From Acidaminococcus sp. CAG:917 (GTDB lineage: Bacteria; Bacillota; Clostridia; Christensenellales; CAG-917): DNA of 19,184 bases. A program made the position numbers and the translations under genes. The number at the start of each line of letters is the position of its first letter. Positions within the stretch are counted from its first letter, which is position 1. The DNA lies in NCBI GenBank assembly GCA_000437555.1, contig FR901025.1, positions 23,539 through 42,722 of the forward strand, written 5' to 3'. The notes under the pieces were generated by a model. That model searched no databases, had not been told where the DNA came from, and was given only the letters and a program-made list of their open reading frames with translations. Below are positions 1 to 8,529 of the stretch, piece by piece.

Positions 1-1
1 C

Positions 2-1294
2 AAGGGAAAGAGGGTGGACAGACACGATTTCGTCGATTCGCTCAAAAAGACGGCGGTCGGGTTTATCACCGAGCGCAAAGCGGACGCACCTTACGTAATG
101 GTGGAAAATGCGAGGGAAGCTTATAGCATTATCTGTCAAAACTTTTTCGGCAATCCCGCAAGGTCGATGAAATTCGTGTCCATAGTGGGAACAAACGGCA
201 AAACTTCCACCGCGCACATACTTTCGTCGCTGTTGCGTTCGGCGGGAATTAATGCGGGCGTCATCGGCACTTTGGGACATTTTATAGGGAATGAAAAGAT
301 AGGCGAATCACTTACGACTCCCGACCCTTACGAGTTCAACAAACTGTTGCAGAATATGAAAGCGAGGGCGGTGGAAGTGGTTGTGTCCGAAGTGTCGGCG
401 CACGCCATTTATTATAAAAAGCTGTTTGGTATAAAAGCGGATATAGCCGTTTTGACCAATATAACGCAGGACCACTTAGACTTTTTCAAAGACTTTGACG
501 AATATGCCAAAACGAAACTCGGCTATTTCAATTCGCAAAATGCGGCGCTTGCGGTTGTCAACGGCGACGACGAGCTGGCAAGAAGCCTCGTTACCGATAT
601 CCCCGTGATAACTTACGGTCTTGAACAGCCGAGCGACGTTTTCGCCATCGACGTCTATCCCGATTTTGACGGAACACAGTTTGTGGCGAATCTGTTTGAC
701 GAAGTGCTTCCGCTTCACTCGCCGTTATACGGAATTTTTAACGTATACAACCTTTTGGCGGCGATGATATGCGCGGTAAGTCTCGGCGTGTCGCACGAGG
801 CGATAAAAAACGGAATAAGAAAACTCAAACCCATAGACGGAAGATTTAACATTCTCAAAAACGGCAAAGGCTTTATCGTTATCGATTATGCGCACACTCC
901 CGACGGACTGTATAACGTGCTGAACACGGCAAGGACGATAACGAAGTCGAGGCTCATTTGCGTTTTCGGATGCGGCGGAGACAGAGACAGCTCAAAAAGA
1001 AAGACTATGGGAGAGGTGGCATCGGCACTCTGCGACGAGGTTGTGTTGACTTCGGATAATCCGAGAAACGAAAATCCGATGGATATAATTTCGCAGATAG
1101 CGGAAGGCGTAACTTGTCCTCTCAAAACGTTTGTGGCGAGAACGGAGGCAATTTCATATGCATTGAATCAGATGTCGGAAGGCGATACCGTTGTCATTGC
1201 CGGAAAAGGCGCGGAAACGTATATGGAAATAAAGGGAAAGAAAATCCCTTATAGCGACCTTGAAACGGTTTTGAGAAGGGGTGCGAGAGGCTAG
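2..1294 (+). CDS. murE: UDP-MurNAc-tripeptide synthetase MurE, 5' end outside window
   Basis: Cytoplasmic Mur ligase that adds the third amino acid to UDP-MurNAc-L-Ala-D-Glu using ATP. The P-loop GTNGKTS lies at residues 59-65 counted from the GTG at 14. The Mur-ligase motif with DHLD follows near residue 155, and the DNPR motif near residue 348 is the one associated with meso-diaminopimelate addition. The frame is open to the left edge, and the residues around the GTG (GKRVDRHDF) match the internal N-domain motif of MurE (usually vDGHdFi). The GTG is therefore probably not the real start: about 60 residues should lie upstream of the window, since the family is usually about 480-490 aa. The TAG stop is 1 bp before the mraY ATG, so the genes are coupled. 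murF, which usually comes next, is absent. Confidence 0.95.
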   Translation, partial: KGKRVDRHDFVDSLKKTAVGFITERKADAPYVMVENAREAYSIICQNFFGNPARSMKFVSIVGTNGKTSTAHILSSLLRSAGINAGVIGTLGHFIGNEKIGESLTTPDPYEFNKLLQNMKARAVEVVVSEVSAHAIYYKKLFGIKADIAVLTNITQDHLDFFKDFDEYAKTKLGYFNSQNAALAVVNGDDELARSLVTDIPVITYGLEQPSDVFAIDVYPDFDGTQFVANLFDEVLPLHSPLYGIFNVYNLLAAMICAVSLGVSHEAIKNGIRKLKPIDGRFNILKNGKGFIVIDYAHTPDGLYNVLNTARTITKSRLICVFGCGGDRDSSKRKTMGEVASALCDEVVLTSDNPRNENPMDIISQIAEGVTCPLKTFVARTEAISYALNQMSEGDTVVIAGKGAETYMEIKGKKIPYSDLETVLRRGARG

Positions 1295-1295
1295 T

Positions 1296-2288
1296 ATGTG
1301 GGCGTTGGGCGTGGTGTGTTTTTCTTTCGTTTTCGCATTGATTTTCGCACCTTTATTAAAAAAACTTTTGACAAGAAAAAAAGCGGAGCAAACCGTTTTG
1401 GGATACGTCAAACAGCACGAAGCCAAAACGGGAACTCCCACTATGGGCGGTTGGATATTCGTAATTCCCGCCATAGTGTTTCCGCTTATTTTTTATTCGA
1501 CGTTTTCGCTTGTTTCGGCTATGGCGACTCTAAGCTATGCCGTGCTTGGATTTCTGGACGATTTTATCAAAATTAAATTTAAAAGAAATCTCGGTTTAAA
1601 GCCCTATCAAAAGATAATAGGTCAGGTGGGAGCGGCTATAATCTTAGGCTTTTTTTGTTACAACAACCCTTATATCGGCACGTCGATAAGACTCCCGTTT
1701 ACAACGGCTTCTTTCGATATGACGTGGGTGATTATTCCGTTTGTTATGATTGTCTATATCGCCATGACAAACGGAGTAAATCTGACGGACGGACTCGACG
1801 GACTTGCAGGCTACGTTTCGCTGGCGTATTTTATGACGTTCGGCATAATGCTCTATTTCTATTACGTCGACGCATTGAATGCCGGCAATGAGGCGTATGC
1901 CAAAGAGCTTTTCGGACTTCTCGTCACTTCGGCGTCGTTTGTCGGCGGACTTTTGGGATATCTGTGTCACAACAGTTATCCGTCGTCGATAATGATGGGC
2001 GATACGGGCTCGCTTGCGCTCGGAGCGGGAGCAACTACCGTTGCGGTGTTCAGCCGCCAACCGCTTTTGATATTGTTTGCAGGCGTTATGTTTGTCGTCA
2101 GCTGCGTATCCGTCATTGTTCAGGTGCTTGTATTTAAAATCAAAAAAAAGAGAGTGTTTTTGATGGCTCCTTTGCATCATCATTTTGAGCTTAAAGGATA
2201 TAAGGAGTCAAAAATCGTTTCCGTCTATTTTGCCGTAAGCGTTGTGGCGGGAGCGATAACGCTTATTGCGGCAGGGGTAATTATATGA
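1296..2288 (+). CDS. mraY: Phospho-N-acetylmuramoyl-pentapeptide transferase MraY
   Basis: Integral membrane enzyme that transfers phospho-MurNAc-pentapeptide from UDP to undecaprenyl phosphate, forming lipid I. The 330 aa product has the family's multi-helix profile. Its conserved blocks are intact: FLDDF with D88/D89, NLTDGLDG with D165/D168, GDTGS with D236, and the HHH motif at 294-296 within APLHHHFE. I chose the ATG at 1296 because GAGAGG (1285-1290) sits 5 nt upstream; an in-frame GTG at 1281 would overlap murE and adds only MREAS. It ends in an ATGA overlap with murD, which suggests translational coupling. All catalytic residues I know for the family are present. Confidence 0.97.
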   Translation: MWALGVVCFSFVFALIFAPLLKKLLTRKKAEQTVLGYVKQHEAKTGTPTMGGWIFVIPAIVFPLIFYSTFSLVSAMATLSYAVLGFLDDFIKIKFKRNLGLKPYQKIIGQVGAAIILGFFCYNNPYIGTSIRLPFTTASFDMTWVIIPFVMIVYIAMTNGVNLTDGLDGLAGYVSLAYFMTFGIMLYFYYVDALNAGNEAYAKELFGLLVTSASFVGGLLGYLCHNSYPSSIMMGDTGSLALGAGATTVAVFSRQPLLILFAGVMFVVSCVSVIVQVLVFKIKKKRVFLMAPLHHHFELKGYKESKIVSVYFAVSVVAGAITLIAAGVII

Positions 2289-3577
2289 TTTTTAACGGTA
2301 AAACCGTTTTGATTTACGGTTATGGCAAAAGCGGTAAATCCGCCGCCAAACTATTGAACAAGAGGGGAGCGATTGTCAAAGTTTATGACGACGATTATTC
2401 CAAAAAGGATTTTTTGATATTCGAGCAGTGGGCGGAAAGCTTTAAAGACGTCGACTGCGTTGTCATATCTCCCGCTATTTCCAACTTAAAACCCGAAATT
2501 TTAGAGCTAAGGCTTTCGGGCGTTCCGGTCATATCGGAAATCGAATTGGGCTACGAGTGCTGTTTCGGAGAGGTAGTGGCTATAACGGGGACGAACGGAA
2601 AAACCACTACGACCATGCTCACAAACTCCATATTGAAAAACGCAGGAATAAACAGCTGTCAGGTGGGCAATATAGGCACTCCGTTTTGCGACGTGGCGGA
2701 TAAACTCAAACCGGGCGACGTGGCTGTGGTGGAAGTCAGCTCCTTTCAGCTTGAGGGCGTTAAAAACTTTTCGCCCGAGATATCCGTGCTTTTAAACATA
2801 GAGCCCGACCATCTCGACAGACACAAAAGTTTTGAAACTTACGCTTCGCTTAAAGCAAGAATATTTTTAAATCAGCGTGAGGGAGATTTTTGCGTAGCGA
2901 ATATTTCCGACCCTACGATTAAAACATTGGTAGAAAAATGCAATTGTACGCTTATTCCTTTTTCCATAGAGGAAAAATGCGACGGGACGTATCTTGAGGG
3001 CGGTTTCGTTATGTATAAAGGAAACCGTCTCTTTCCCACGGACGGACTGTATTTCAAGGGCAGGGAAAGGGAAAATCTTTTAGCGGCGGTGACGGTTGCG
3101 AAAATTAAAAACGTATCGGACGAAAAGATTTACGAGGCGGTAAAGAACTTTACAAAACCTCCTCACAGGCTGGAACTCGTAGCGGAGTCGGGCAGTAAGC
3201 GGATTTACGACGATTCCAAAGCGACCAACGTGTCCGCTACCGTATCCGCCTGCGAAGGATTCGAGGACGATACCGTGCTTATTTTGGGAGGAAGCGATAA
3301 GGGTGAGGAATATATAGAGCTTTTCAAACATATACCTAAAACGATAAGGCGTATCGTTGTGTGCGGGGAAAATTCCAAACGTATATACGACGCCGCCGTC
3401 TCTTCGGGGTATAAAAATATTTCGGTTTGCGACAGTTTGGAAAAATGCGTCGACGAAGCGCTCTCAGGCAAAGAAAAAAACGTTTTGTTTTCTCCGGCTT
3501 CCAAGAGTTATGACCGATATCACAGTTATGTCGAAAGAGGCGAGCATTTCAAATCTATCGTGGAGAAGCTGTTATGA
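2285..3577 (+). CDS. murD: UDP-MurNAc-L-alanine--D-glutamate ligase MurD
   Basis: Cytoplasmic Mur ligase that adds D-glutamate to UDP-MurNAc-L-Ala. At 430 aa it is slightly short of the usual 440-460 aa. The Rossmann-like N-terminus has GYGKSG (about residues 11-16), the P-loop GTNGKTT is at 102-108, and EPDHLDRH is at 173-180. A lysine at about 190 fits the position of the carbamylated lysine. The C-terminal domain contains the DDSKATN and LGGSDKG blocks typical of MurD, which separate it from MurC, MurE and MurF. The start overlaps the mraY stop by 4 bp and the stop overlaps the ftsW start by 4 bp, so it is embedded in the operon. Confidence 0.96.
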   Translation: MIFNGKTVLIYGYGKSGKSAAKLLNKRGAIVKVYDDDYSKKDFLIFEQWAESFKDVDCVVISPAISNLKPEILELRLSGVPVISEIELGYECCFGEVVAITGTNGKTTTTMLTNSILKNAGINSCQVGNIGTPFCDVADKLKPGDVAVVEVSSFQLEGVKNFSPEISVLLNIEPDHLDRHKSFETYASLKARIFLNQREGDFCVANISDPTIKTLVEKCNCTLIPFSIEEKCDGTYLEGGFVMYKGNRLFPTDGLYFKGRERENLLAAVTVAKIKNVSDEKIYEAVKNFTKPPHRLELVAESGSKRIYDDSKATNVSATVSACEGFEDDTVLILGGSDKGEEYIELFKHIPKTIRRIVVCGENSKRIYDAAVSSGYKNISVCDSLEKCVDEALSGKEKNVLFSPASKSYDRYHSYVERGEHFKSIVEKLL

Positions 3578-4926
3578 CGGAATTTTCTGTCGTGCGAAAA
3601 GAGGAAGTAGCCAAACTCGAAAAGCGTGAAAGAAAAATTGAACACACCCTCGTAAAAGAGGAAAAACAAAGACTGGCAAAAGTCAGAAAGAGTGAAAGGC
3701 GGGCTCAAAGAGAACAACTTAAAGCCGAGCGGGAGATTGAGCAGAGCGCAATAAGGTTGAGGCGGAAGGAAAAAATGCTCACTGTCGCTTCAAAGATAAG
3801 CGAGGCAGGTTTAAAAATCGATTTTGACCTGCCCACGCTTTTTATAGTGCTGTTTCTCGGCGCTTTAGGACTTGTGTTTATTTATTCGGCATCGAACTAC
3901 TCTGCCGAAATTCAATTCGGCGATTCGTTTAAATATTTAAAAACTCAAGCCATAGCCATGGCGGCGGGTATTGTCGTCATGATGGTTTTAACTTATATCG
4001 ACGTAAAATGGCTTATCAAGTGGCGTTACGTCGTGCTTGTGGTCAGCCTTGTTTTGCTTGCTTTGGTGTTCGTGCCCGTGCTCGGTGTGGAAAGTTACGG
4101 AGCGAAAAGGTGGATAAATCTCGGATTTTCCACCATTCAGCCGTCCGAGTTCGCAAAATTCGGTCTTGTTATTTTTATAGCGGGGAGTATGACCGTATAC
4201 GGCGTCGACAAATTCCACACGATGCTCATTCCGCTTATGGCGGGCGGAGCGATGTGTCTTCTGCTCATGCTTGAGCCGAATATGTCGATAACCGTCTGCA
4301 CTCTTGCCGTCGTCGTCGCCATGCTGTTTTTGGGCGGAGCCAAAATATCTCATCTTCTTTTAGTCATCGTTCCGTCCGTTATTTTCGGACTAATACTCAT
4401 ATTAATCGAACCTTACAGACTGAGCAGACTTATGGCTTTTTTAGACCCTTTCGCTTCTCCGCTCGGCGAGGGATACCAGCTCATTCAGTCCTATTATTCG
4501 CTGGGCAGCGGAGGGCTTTTCGGCGTCGGACTGTTTCAGAGCCGTCAAAAATATCTGTTTTTACCGTTCGCGGAATCGGATTTTATATTTTCTATAATCG
4601 GAGAAGAGACGGGACTTATAGGCTGTATATTCGTTATAGCACTGTTTATACTTTTGCTCTCGAGAGGTATTCTGATTGCTATGAGGGCAAAGGACAGGTT
4701 TTCCTGTTATCTTGCAAGCGGTATATCGGCGATGATAGCTTTTCAGACGGTGATAAACATCGCCGTCGTGAGCGGAGCCATTCCGCCGACGGGACTTCCT
4801 CTGCCTTTTATGAGCGCAGGGGGAAGCTCTGTTGTCGCGTATTATATGGCAAGCGGACTGTTATTGTCCGTTTCAAGAAAAAAGCACGGAAATTTTCTTT
4901 CTTCCATAGAATATAGTAAGTTTTAG
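3574..4926 (+). CDS. ftsW: SEDS peptidoglycan polymerase FtsW (or SpoVE) with N-terminal charged extension
   Basis: Membrane glycosyltransferase that polymerises lipid II at the septum with a partner class B PBP. The SEDS core runs from about residue 85 to 440. It contains the QPSEFAK motif (about 190-196), LGSGGLFG (about 320-327), the catalytic-type aspartate D336 in ESDFIF, and the terminal GGSS motif. The 450 aa length exceeds the usual 370-400 aa because residues 1-75 form a highly charged Lys/Arg/Glu-rich helix, probably a coiled coil, before the first membrane segment. The start is supported by an ATGA overlap with murD and by GGAGAAG upstream. Spo-specific SpoVE and vegetative FtsW cannot be told apart by sequence here. 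murG, which usually follows, is absent. Confidence 0.9.
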   Translation: MTEFSVVRKEEVAKLEKRERKIEHTLVKEEKQRLAKVRKSERRAQREQLKAEREIEQSAIRLRRKEKMLTVASKISEAGLKIDFDLPTLFIVLFLGALGLVFIYSASNYSAEIQFGDSFKYLKTQAIAMAAGIVVMMVLTYIDVKWLIKWRYVVLVVSLVLLALVFVPVLGVESYGAKRWINLGFSTIQPSEFAKFGLVIFIAGSMTVYGVDKFHTMLIPLMAGGAMCLLLMLEPNMSITVCTLAVVVAMLFLGGAKISHLLLVIVPSVIFGLILILIEPYRLSRLMAFLDPFASPLGEGYQLIQSYYSLGSGGLFGVGLFQSRQKYLFLPFAESDFIFSIIGEETGLIGCIFVIALFILLLSRGILIAMRAKDRFSCYLASGISAMIAFQTVINIAVVSGAIPPTGLPLPFMSAGGSSVVAYYMASGLLLSVSRKKHGNFLSSIEYSKF

Positions 4927-4934
4927 GAGCGTCT

Positions 4935-6191
4935 ATGGAATATTTTGAAATCGACGGCGGGAAAAAGCTGTTCGGAAGCGTTCGTCTTTCGGGAGCAAAA
5001 AACGCCGTTTTGCCTTTGCTTGCCTCATCGCTTTTGACGGACGAAAAAGTCGTCTTTCACGATTGTCCGCGTATTGCCGACGTCGATATCATGATAGATT
5101 TAATTCGCTCGCTGGGAGTAAAATGTTACCGCGACGACAGGACGATAATAAAAGAAGGAAGCGTATCAGAGCCCGTCATCTCGAAATATTATGCGGCTAA
5201 GATGAGAGCTTCCATTTTTCTGCTTGCGCCTTTACTTTCTCGCTGCAAAAGGGTTGAGACATCTTATCCCGGAGGCTGCGATATAGGCAACAGAAAGATT
5301 AATCTACATATAGAAAACCTCAAAAAAATGGGAGCGTCTTTCGTTGAAAAAGGCTGCACTATATCGGGAAAAGCACAAAAGCTTTACGGAAAGAATCTGG
5401 CTTTGTCGTTTCCGAGCGTCGGCGCTACCGAAACTCTCATTATGGCAAGCGTGCTTGCCGACGGAGTGACTATTATCGAAAACGTCGCAAGAGAGCCGGA
5501 GATTGACGACCTCGTCGATTTTTTAAATTCTCTCGGCGCAAAAATATTTAAATTAAACGAATCGACTTTGAAAATCGAGGGGGTAAAGTCGCTTAAAGGC
5601 GGAGTGTGGACGCCCGTTCCCGACAGGATAGTGGGCGGAACGCTAATGGCGTTTTTGGCGTCTTGCGGCGGGGAACTCGAGATATCCAACTTTCCCGAAA
5701 AACTGTCGCACGGCTTTACGTCGTTGCTTGCCTGCGATACCTGCGAGATAACCGAGCGGTATAACGTGGTCAAAATGGAGGGGCTCGGACAACCCGTATC
5801 CTTCGGAAATTTAAAGACAAGTCCGTATCCGGGATTCGCTACCGATATGCAGGCACAGATACTTGCCGTTTCCTGTATAGCCGACGGCAGAACGGCAGTC
5901 GAGGAAAGTATTTTCGAAAACAGATTCCTGATTGCTCCGGAGCTTGCTAAAATGGGCGCAGATATTGTCGTCGATGGCAGAGAGGCGATAGTAAACGGAG
6001 TGGAATCGCTGTGCGGTGCCGACGTTTTCGCCAAAGACTTAAGGGGAGGGGCGGGTCTTTGTATCGCCGCATGTCAGGCCGCGGGCAAAAGCAGAGTTTA
6101 CGGAGTGGATTTTATAGACCGAGGTTATGAGAATCTCGACGAAACGCTGTCTTTACTTGGCGTCAGAATAAAAAGAAAGACGGCGGATTAA
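4935..6191 (+). CDS. murA: UDP-N-acetylglucosamine 1-carboxyvinyltransferase MurA
   Basis: Catalyses the first committed step of peptidoglycan synthesis, the transfer of enolpyruvate from PEP to UDP-GlcNAc. The 418 aa length is standard. Residue numbers line up almost exactly with the E. coli enzyme: K22/N23 in AKNAVLP, R91 in MRAS, C115 in the PGGCDIG loop, and D304 in ATDMQAQ (E. coli D305). The reactive Cys115 is present, so this enzyme should be of the fosfomycin-sensitive type; that is inferred from the residue. AGGAG at 4925-4929 is 5 nt from the ATG, and the gap after ftsW is only 8 bp. It appears to be the last gene of the murE operon, since a separate promoter precedes ftsQ. Confidence 0.97.
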   Translation: MEYFEIDGGKKLFGSVRLSGAKNAVLPLLASSLLTDEKVVFHDCPRIADVDIMIDLIRSLGVKCYRDDRTIIKEGSVSEPVISKYYAAKMRASIFLLAPLLSRCKRVETSYPGGCDIGNRKINLHIENLKKMGASFVEKGCTISGKAQKLYGKNLALSFPSVGATETLIMASVLADGVTIIENVAREPEIDDLVDFLNSLGAKIFKLNESTLKIEGVKSLKGGVWTPVPDRIVGGTLMAFLASCGGELEISNFPEKLSHGFTSLLACDTCEITERYNVVKMEGLGQPVSFGNLKTSPYPGFATDMQAQILAVSCIADGRTAVEESIFENRFLIAPELAKMGADIVVDGREAIVNGVESLCGADVFAKDLRGGAGLCIAACQAAGKSRVYGVDFIDRGYENLDETLSLLGVRIKRKTAD

Positions 6192-6253
6192 TAAACGTAA
6201 GACAAAAAATAGTTTCGTCTTTTTATATGCCGTGCAAATTTGCGGAAAAAGGG

Positions 6254-6281
6254 TTGAAAAAATTTTTATATATATTATAAT
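6254..6281 (+). promoter_or_regulatory. Sigma-A-type promoter for ftsQ/divIB
   Basis: TTGAAA (6254-6259), a 16-bp spacer and TATAAT (6276-6281) lie 18-45 bp upstream of the ftsQ ATG in a 107-bp spacer. The surroundings are AT-rich, so a chance match is possible, but both hexamers are close to consensus. Confidence 0.6.
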
Positions 6282-6298
6282 AAACACAAGAGGTATAA

Positions 6299-7111
6299 AT
6301 GAGCTCAAGAATAGACGGAAGAATTTTGGCGCTGATTATAGCTTTTGCCATTATCGCGGTGGTTCTGATTTTATTTGCCACCGTTTTTTTGGTGCGTGAT
6401 ATTTCCGTCGGCTATTCCGTAAAGGGGGAGGAGTCCGTTGTTTCCCGACAACAGATTATCGACGCGTCCGGTATTAAAACAAATAAAAATATTCTGTTTA
6501 TCAGTGAGAGCGAGGCAACCGCAAATATACAGAGCAAATACCCGCAGATTAAAGTCATCAATATTGAAAGGAAGTTCCCTTCCGAGGTGATAATTTACGT
6601 TACCGTTAGGGTGCCTGTCGTCAAAGTCGAACTTGACGACGGTTTGTTTGCTTTGCTCGACAGAGAGATGTCCGTTGTAGACGTTATGACGGTCGACGAG
6701 GTTTCGGCATTCGAGACGGAAAAAAATTATACTTTGACTTCCGTAGGTTTTACTCTTAAATCCGCCGCCGTAAAAATAGGGAAGATTGTTTCCCCGAGCT
6801 CTTCTCCCGAGCTTTGCGTAGTGCAAAATTGCATTATGGCTCTTGAAAATCTCGATATTCTAAATCAATCCTTTTGTTCGTTTATAACGAACGTGAGCGT
6901 AGAGCCCAACGACAAAACTCTTTATGCGGACGGCGATTACGTCGCAACGCTCAAGACTTCCGACGGTGTAGATATAAAAATATCCAGCCTTTCGACGGGT
7001 TCGCTTCTTGCCGGAGCTTACGAGAAATACGAAAGTCTTAGCGAAGAGCAAAAAAGAGGGGGATATATCTACAAAAAAGGCAACGACTTCGTTCATCAGG
7101 ATTACAGCTGA
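6299..7111 (+). CDS. ftsQ: Cell division protein FtsQ/DivIB, POTRA-containing
   Basis: Bitopic membrane protein of the divisome that bridges early and late components (with FtsL and FtsB/DivIC). The 270 aa product has a short cytoplasmic N-terminus, one membrane segment at about residues 9-32, then an extracytoplasmic POTRA-like region at about 35-105. That region includes GIKTNKNILFI and the IERKFPSEV motif typical of the family. A beta domain follows. AAGAGG at 6288-6293 is 5 nt before the ATG. It stands alone: it follows murA after 107 bp and is separated from the ftsA-like gene by 257 bp. That spacer contains a run of nine T residues (7153-7161) without a convincing stem. Sequence conservation is weak, as is normal for DivIB/FtsQ. 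Confidence 0.85.
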   Translation: MSSRIDGRILALIIAFAIIAVVLILFATVFLVRDISVGYSVKGEESVVSRQQIIDASGIKTNKNILFISESEATANIQSKYPQIKVINIERKFPSEVIIYVTVRVPVVKVELDDGLFALLDREMSVVDVMTVDEVSAFETEKNYTLTSVGFTLKSAAVKIGKIVSPSSSPELCVVQNCIMALENLDILNQSFCSFITNVSVEPNDKTLYADGDYVATLKTSDGVDIKISSLSTGSLLAGAYEKYESLSEEQKRGGYIYKKGNDFVHQDYS

Positions 7112-7297
7112 TTTCAAATTTTCTTTCCTTTTGAAGCGATAAGGCAAACCCGTTTTTTTTTGAGTTGTCCAATGCCGTGTTTCAATTGCGTTTTTTATCT
7201 TTGACTTTTAGAAAATCGGGGTAAATTTTTTATCTTTTAAACGTTTTTTTACCATTTTTTTCCATTTAAATTTGTTTAAATTCTATTATAAAATGCG

Positions 7298-7326
7298 TTG
7301 ACACTATATTTTTTATAATATATAAT
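7298..7326 (+). promoter_or_regulatory. Consensus sigma-A promoter of the ftsA-like/ftsZ unit
   Basis: A perfect TTGACA (7298-7303), an optimal 17-bp spacer and a perfect TATAAT (7321-7326) lie about 43 bp upstream of the ftsA-like ATG. This is the strongest promoter-like match in the window and fits the need for abundant FtsZ. Confidence 0.85.
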
Positions 7327-7368
7327 ATATATAAGTTAATCTACACTCTTGAAATTTTGGAGAGGAGC

Positions 7369-8511
7369 ATGCTGTTTACAAATGATATCGTCGCGTTGGA
7401 CGTTTCGTCCAAATGTATCACCGCGATGGTTGGCGTAGAAAAATCTAATAAATTTCTCTCTGTAAAATGCGAGGAAAGACAAACTTATTTCGGATATTCT
7501 GAGGGTGAGTGGATTGACTCCGAAAACGTCAAAAACGTTTCCGAAACCGTTTTAAAAAGAGTCCTCGGCTCTTTTAAAGGCAAAAGGAAAATCCTGCACG
7601 TTTCGGTGCCTGCGGAGTTTTTGGCGGTGACCACGAAAAAAGTCGAAGTGGAGTATGAACGCTCCAAACGCATTATCGATTACGACGTCGATTATCTCTT
7701 TCAGAAAGGGGACGACTTCAAGGAGGCGGATTATCGCACCATAAGCGCTACCGCTATTGCCTATTCGATTGACGACGGCTCATGGACGTTTGAAGACCCG
7801 AGAAATTTTTTCGCTCAAAAACTTGCAGTTAACGCGTCATACATACTTTGTGAAAAGAAATATTTTTCGGTGTTTAACGACATTGCTTCCCGTTTAGGCT
7901 TTAAATCCGTTCAATATCACCCAACCCCTCTATGCGAAATTCTTTCTATTTTCGAAAAAGAGGAAAGGTTCAATCAACAGCTTCTGGTCGACGTAGGATA
8001 CCTTTCGTCCTCCGTGGTTGTCTTTAAAGGGGACGGAGTTGAGGCTCTTAAATCTTTTTCATACGGTTGGGCGCACATAGCCGCCAATCTTTATGAAATG
8101 CTCGAAATTCCTTTCGAGGACGCGGAAGAACTTTTAAAACAAATTGACTTGAATCTCTATTATGAAGAGAATGAGCTTTATACCACCGCTTCGGGATACG
8201 ACGTACCCATTGCGGAGGCGGTAGAAATTGCAAGAACAAGTCTTAACGTTCTGGTCTCTACGGTAAAGCAAGCCGCCGAGGAATGTGAGTTCTCGGGTTC
8301 GAGTTCTTTGCCGGTATATCTCACAGGCGACGCCTTTGAACAATTCAGAGGCGCACCCAAGTATCTCGAAAGGGGTCTTTTGCAGACGGTGGCGGTCGTG
8401 TCGCCAAAATATCCGTCTTATAACAAACCGCAATTTTCATCTTGTATGTCTCTTATTGAAGTGGCAAGTCGGACGTCGGGGGCAAGCGCAGGAAGGGTTA
8501 TATACTATTAG
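7369..8511 (+). CDS. ftsA: Divergent FtsA-like actin-fold division protein
   Basis: Probable cytoplasmic actin-family partner of FtsZ, 380 aa. The N-terminal phosphate-1-like motif is IVALDVSS (residues 7-14). A segment resembling the FtsA 1C subdomain spans about 70-190. The second phosphate motif is replaced by LLVDVGYLSSSVVVF (206-220) where FtsA normally has a DIGGGT-type loop. The adenosine-side motif is LTGDAF (318-323) rather than LTGGGA. The C-terminus ends in GRVIYY and lacks the basic amphipathic membrane-targeting helix of typical FtsA. GGAGAGGAG at 7359-7367 sets the ATG at 7369, although an in-frame TTG lies at 7357. Position directly before ftsZ and behind a strong promoter supports the assignment; nucleotide binding is uncertain. 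Confidence 0.8.
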   Translation: MLFTNDIVALDVSSKCITAMVGVEKSNKFLSVKCEERQTYFGYSEGEWIDSENVKNVSETVLKRVLGSFKGKRKILHVSVPAEFLAVTTKKVEVEYERSKRIIDYDVDYLFQKGDDFKEADYRTISATAIAYSIDDGSWTFEDPRNFFAQKLAVNASYILCEKKYFSVFNDIASRLGFKSVQYHPTPLCEILSIFEKEERFNQQLLVDVGYLSSSVVVFKGDGVEALKSFSYGWAHIAANLYEMLEIPFEDAEELLKQIDLNLYYEENELYTTASGYDVPIAEAVEIARTSLNVLVSTVKQAAEECEFSGSSSLPVYLTGDAFEQFRGAPKYLERGLLQTVAVVSPKYPSYNKPQFSSCMSLIEVASRTSGASAGRVIYY

Positions 8512-8529
8512 ACAAGGGAGGTCAAATAA

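Noticed and set aside
14..16. GTG at 14 as the true murE start
   Set aside because: The residues across it match the interior of the MurE N-domain and the frame stays open to the window edge, so the gene most likely begins upstream.
5384..6034. Long 216-codon frame on the minus strand inside murA
   Set aside because: It is a shadow of murA, whose catalytic residues align along the whole + strand gene.
6199..6222. AAGAC/GTCTT hairpin after murA as terminator
   Set aside because: Only five base pairs with a 14-nt loop; too weak to support, although a T run follows.
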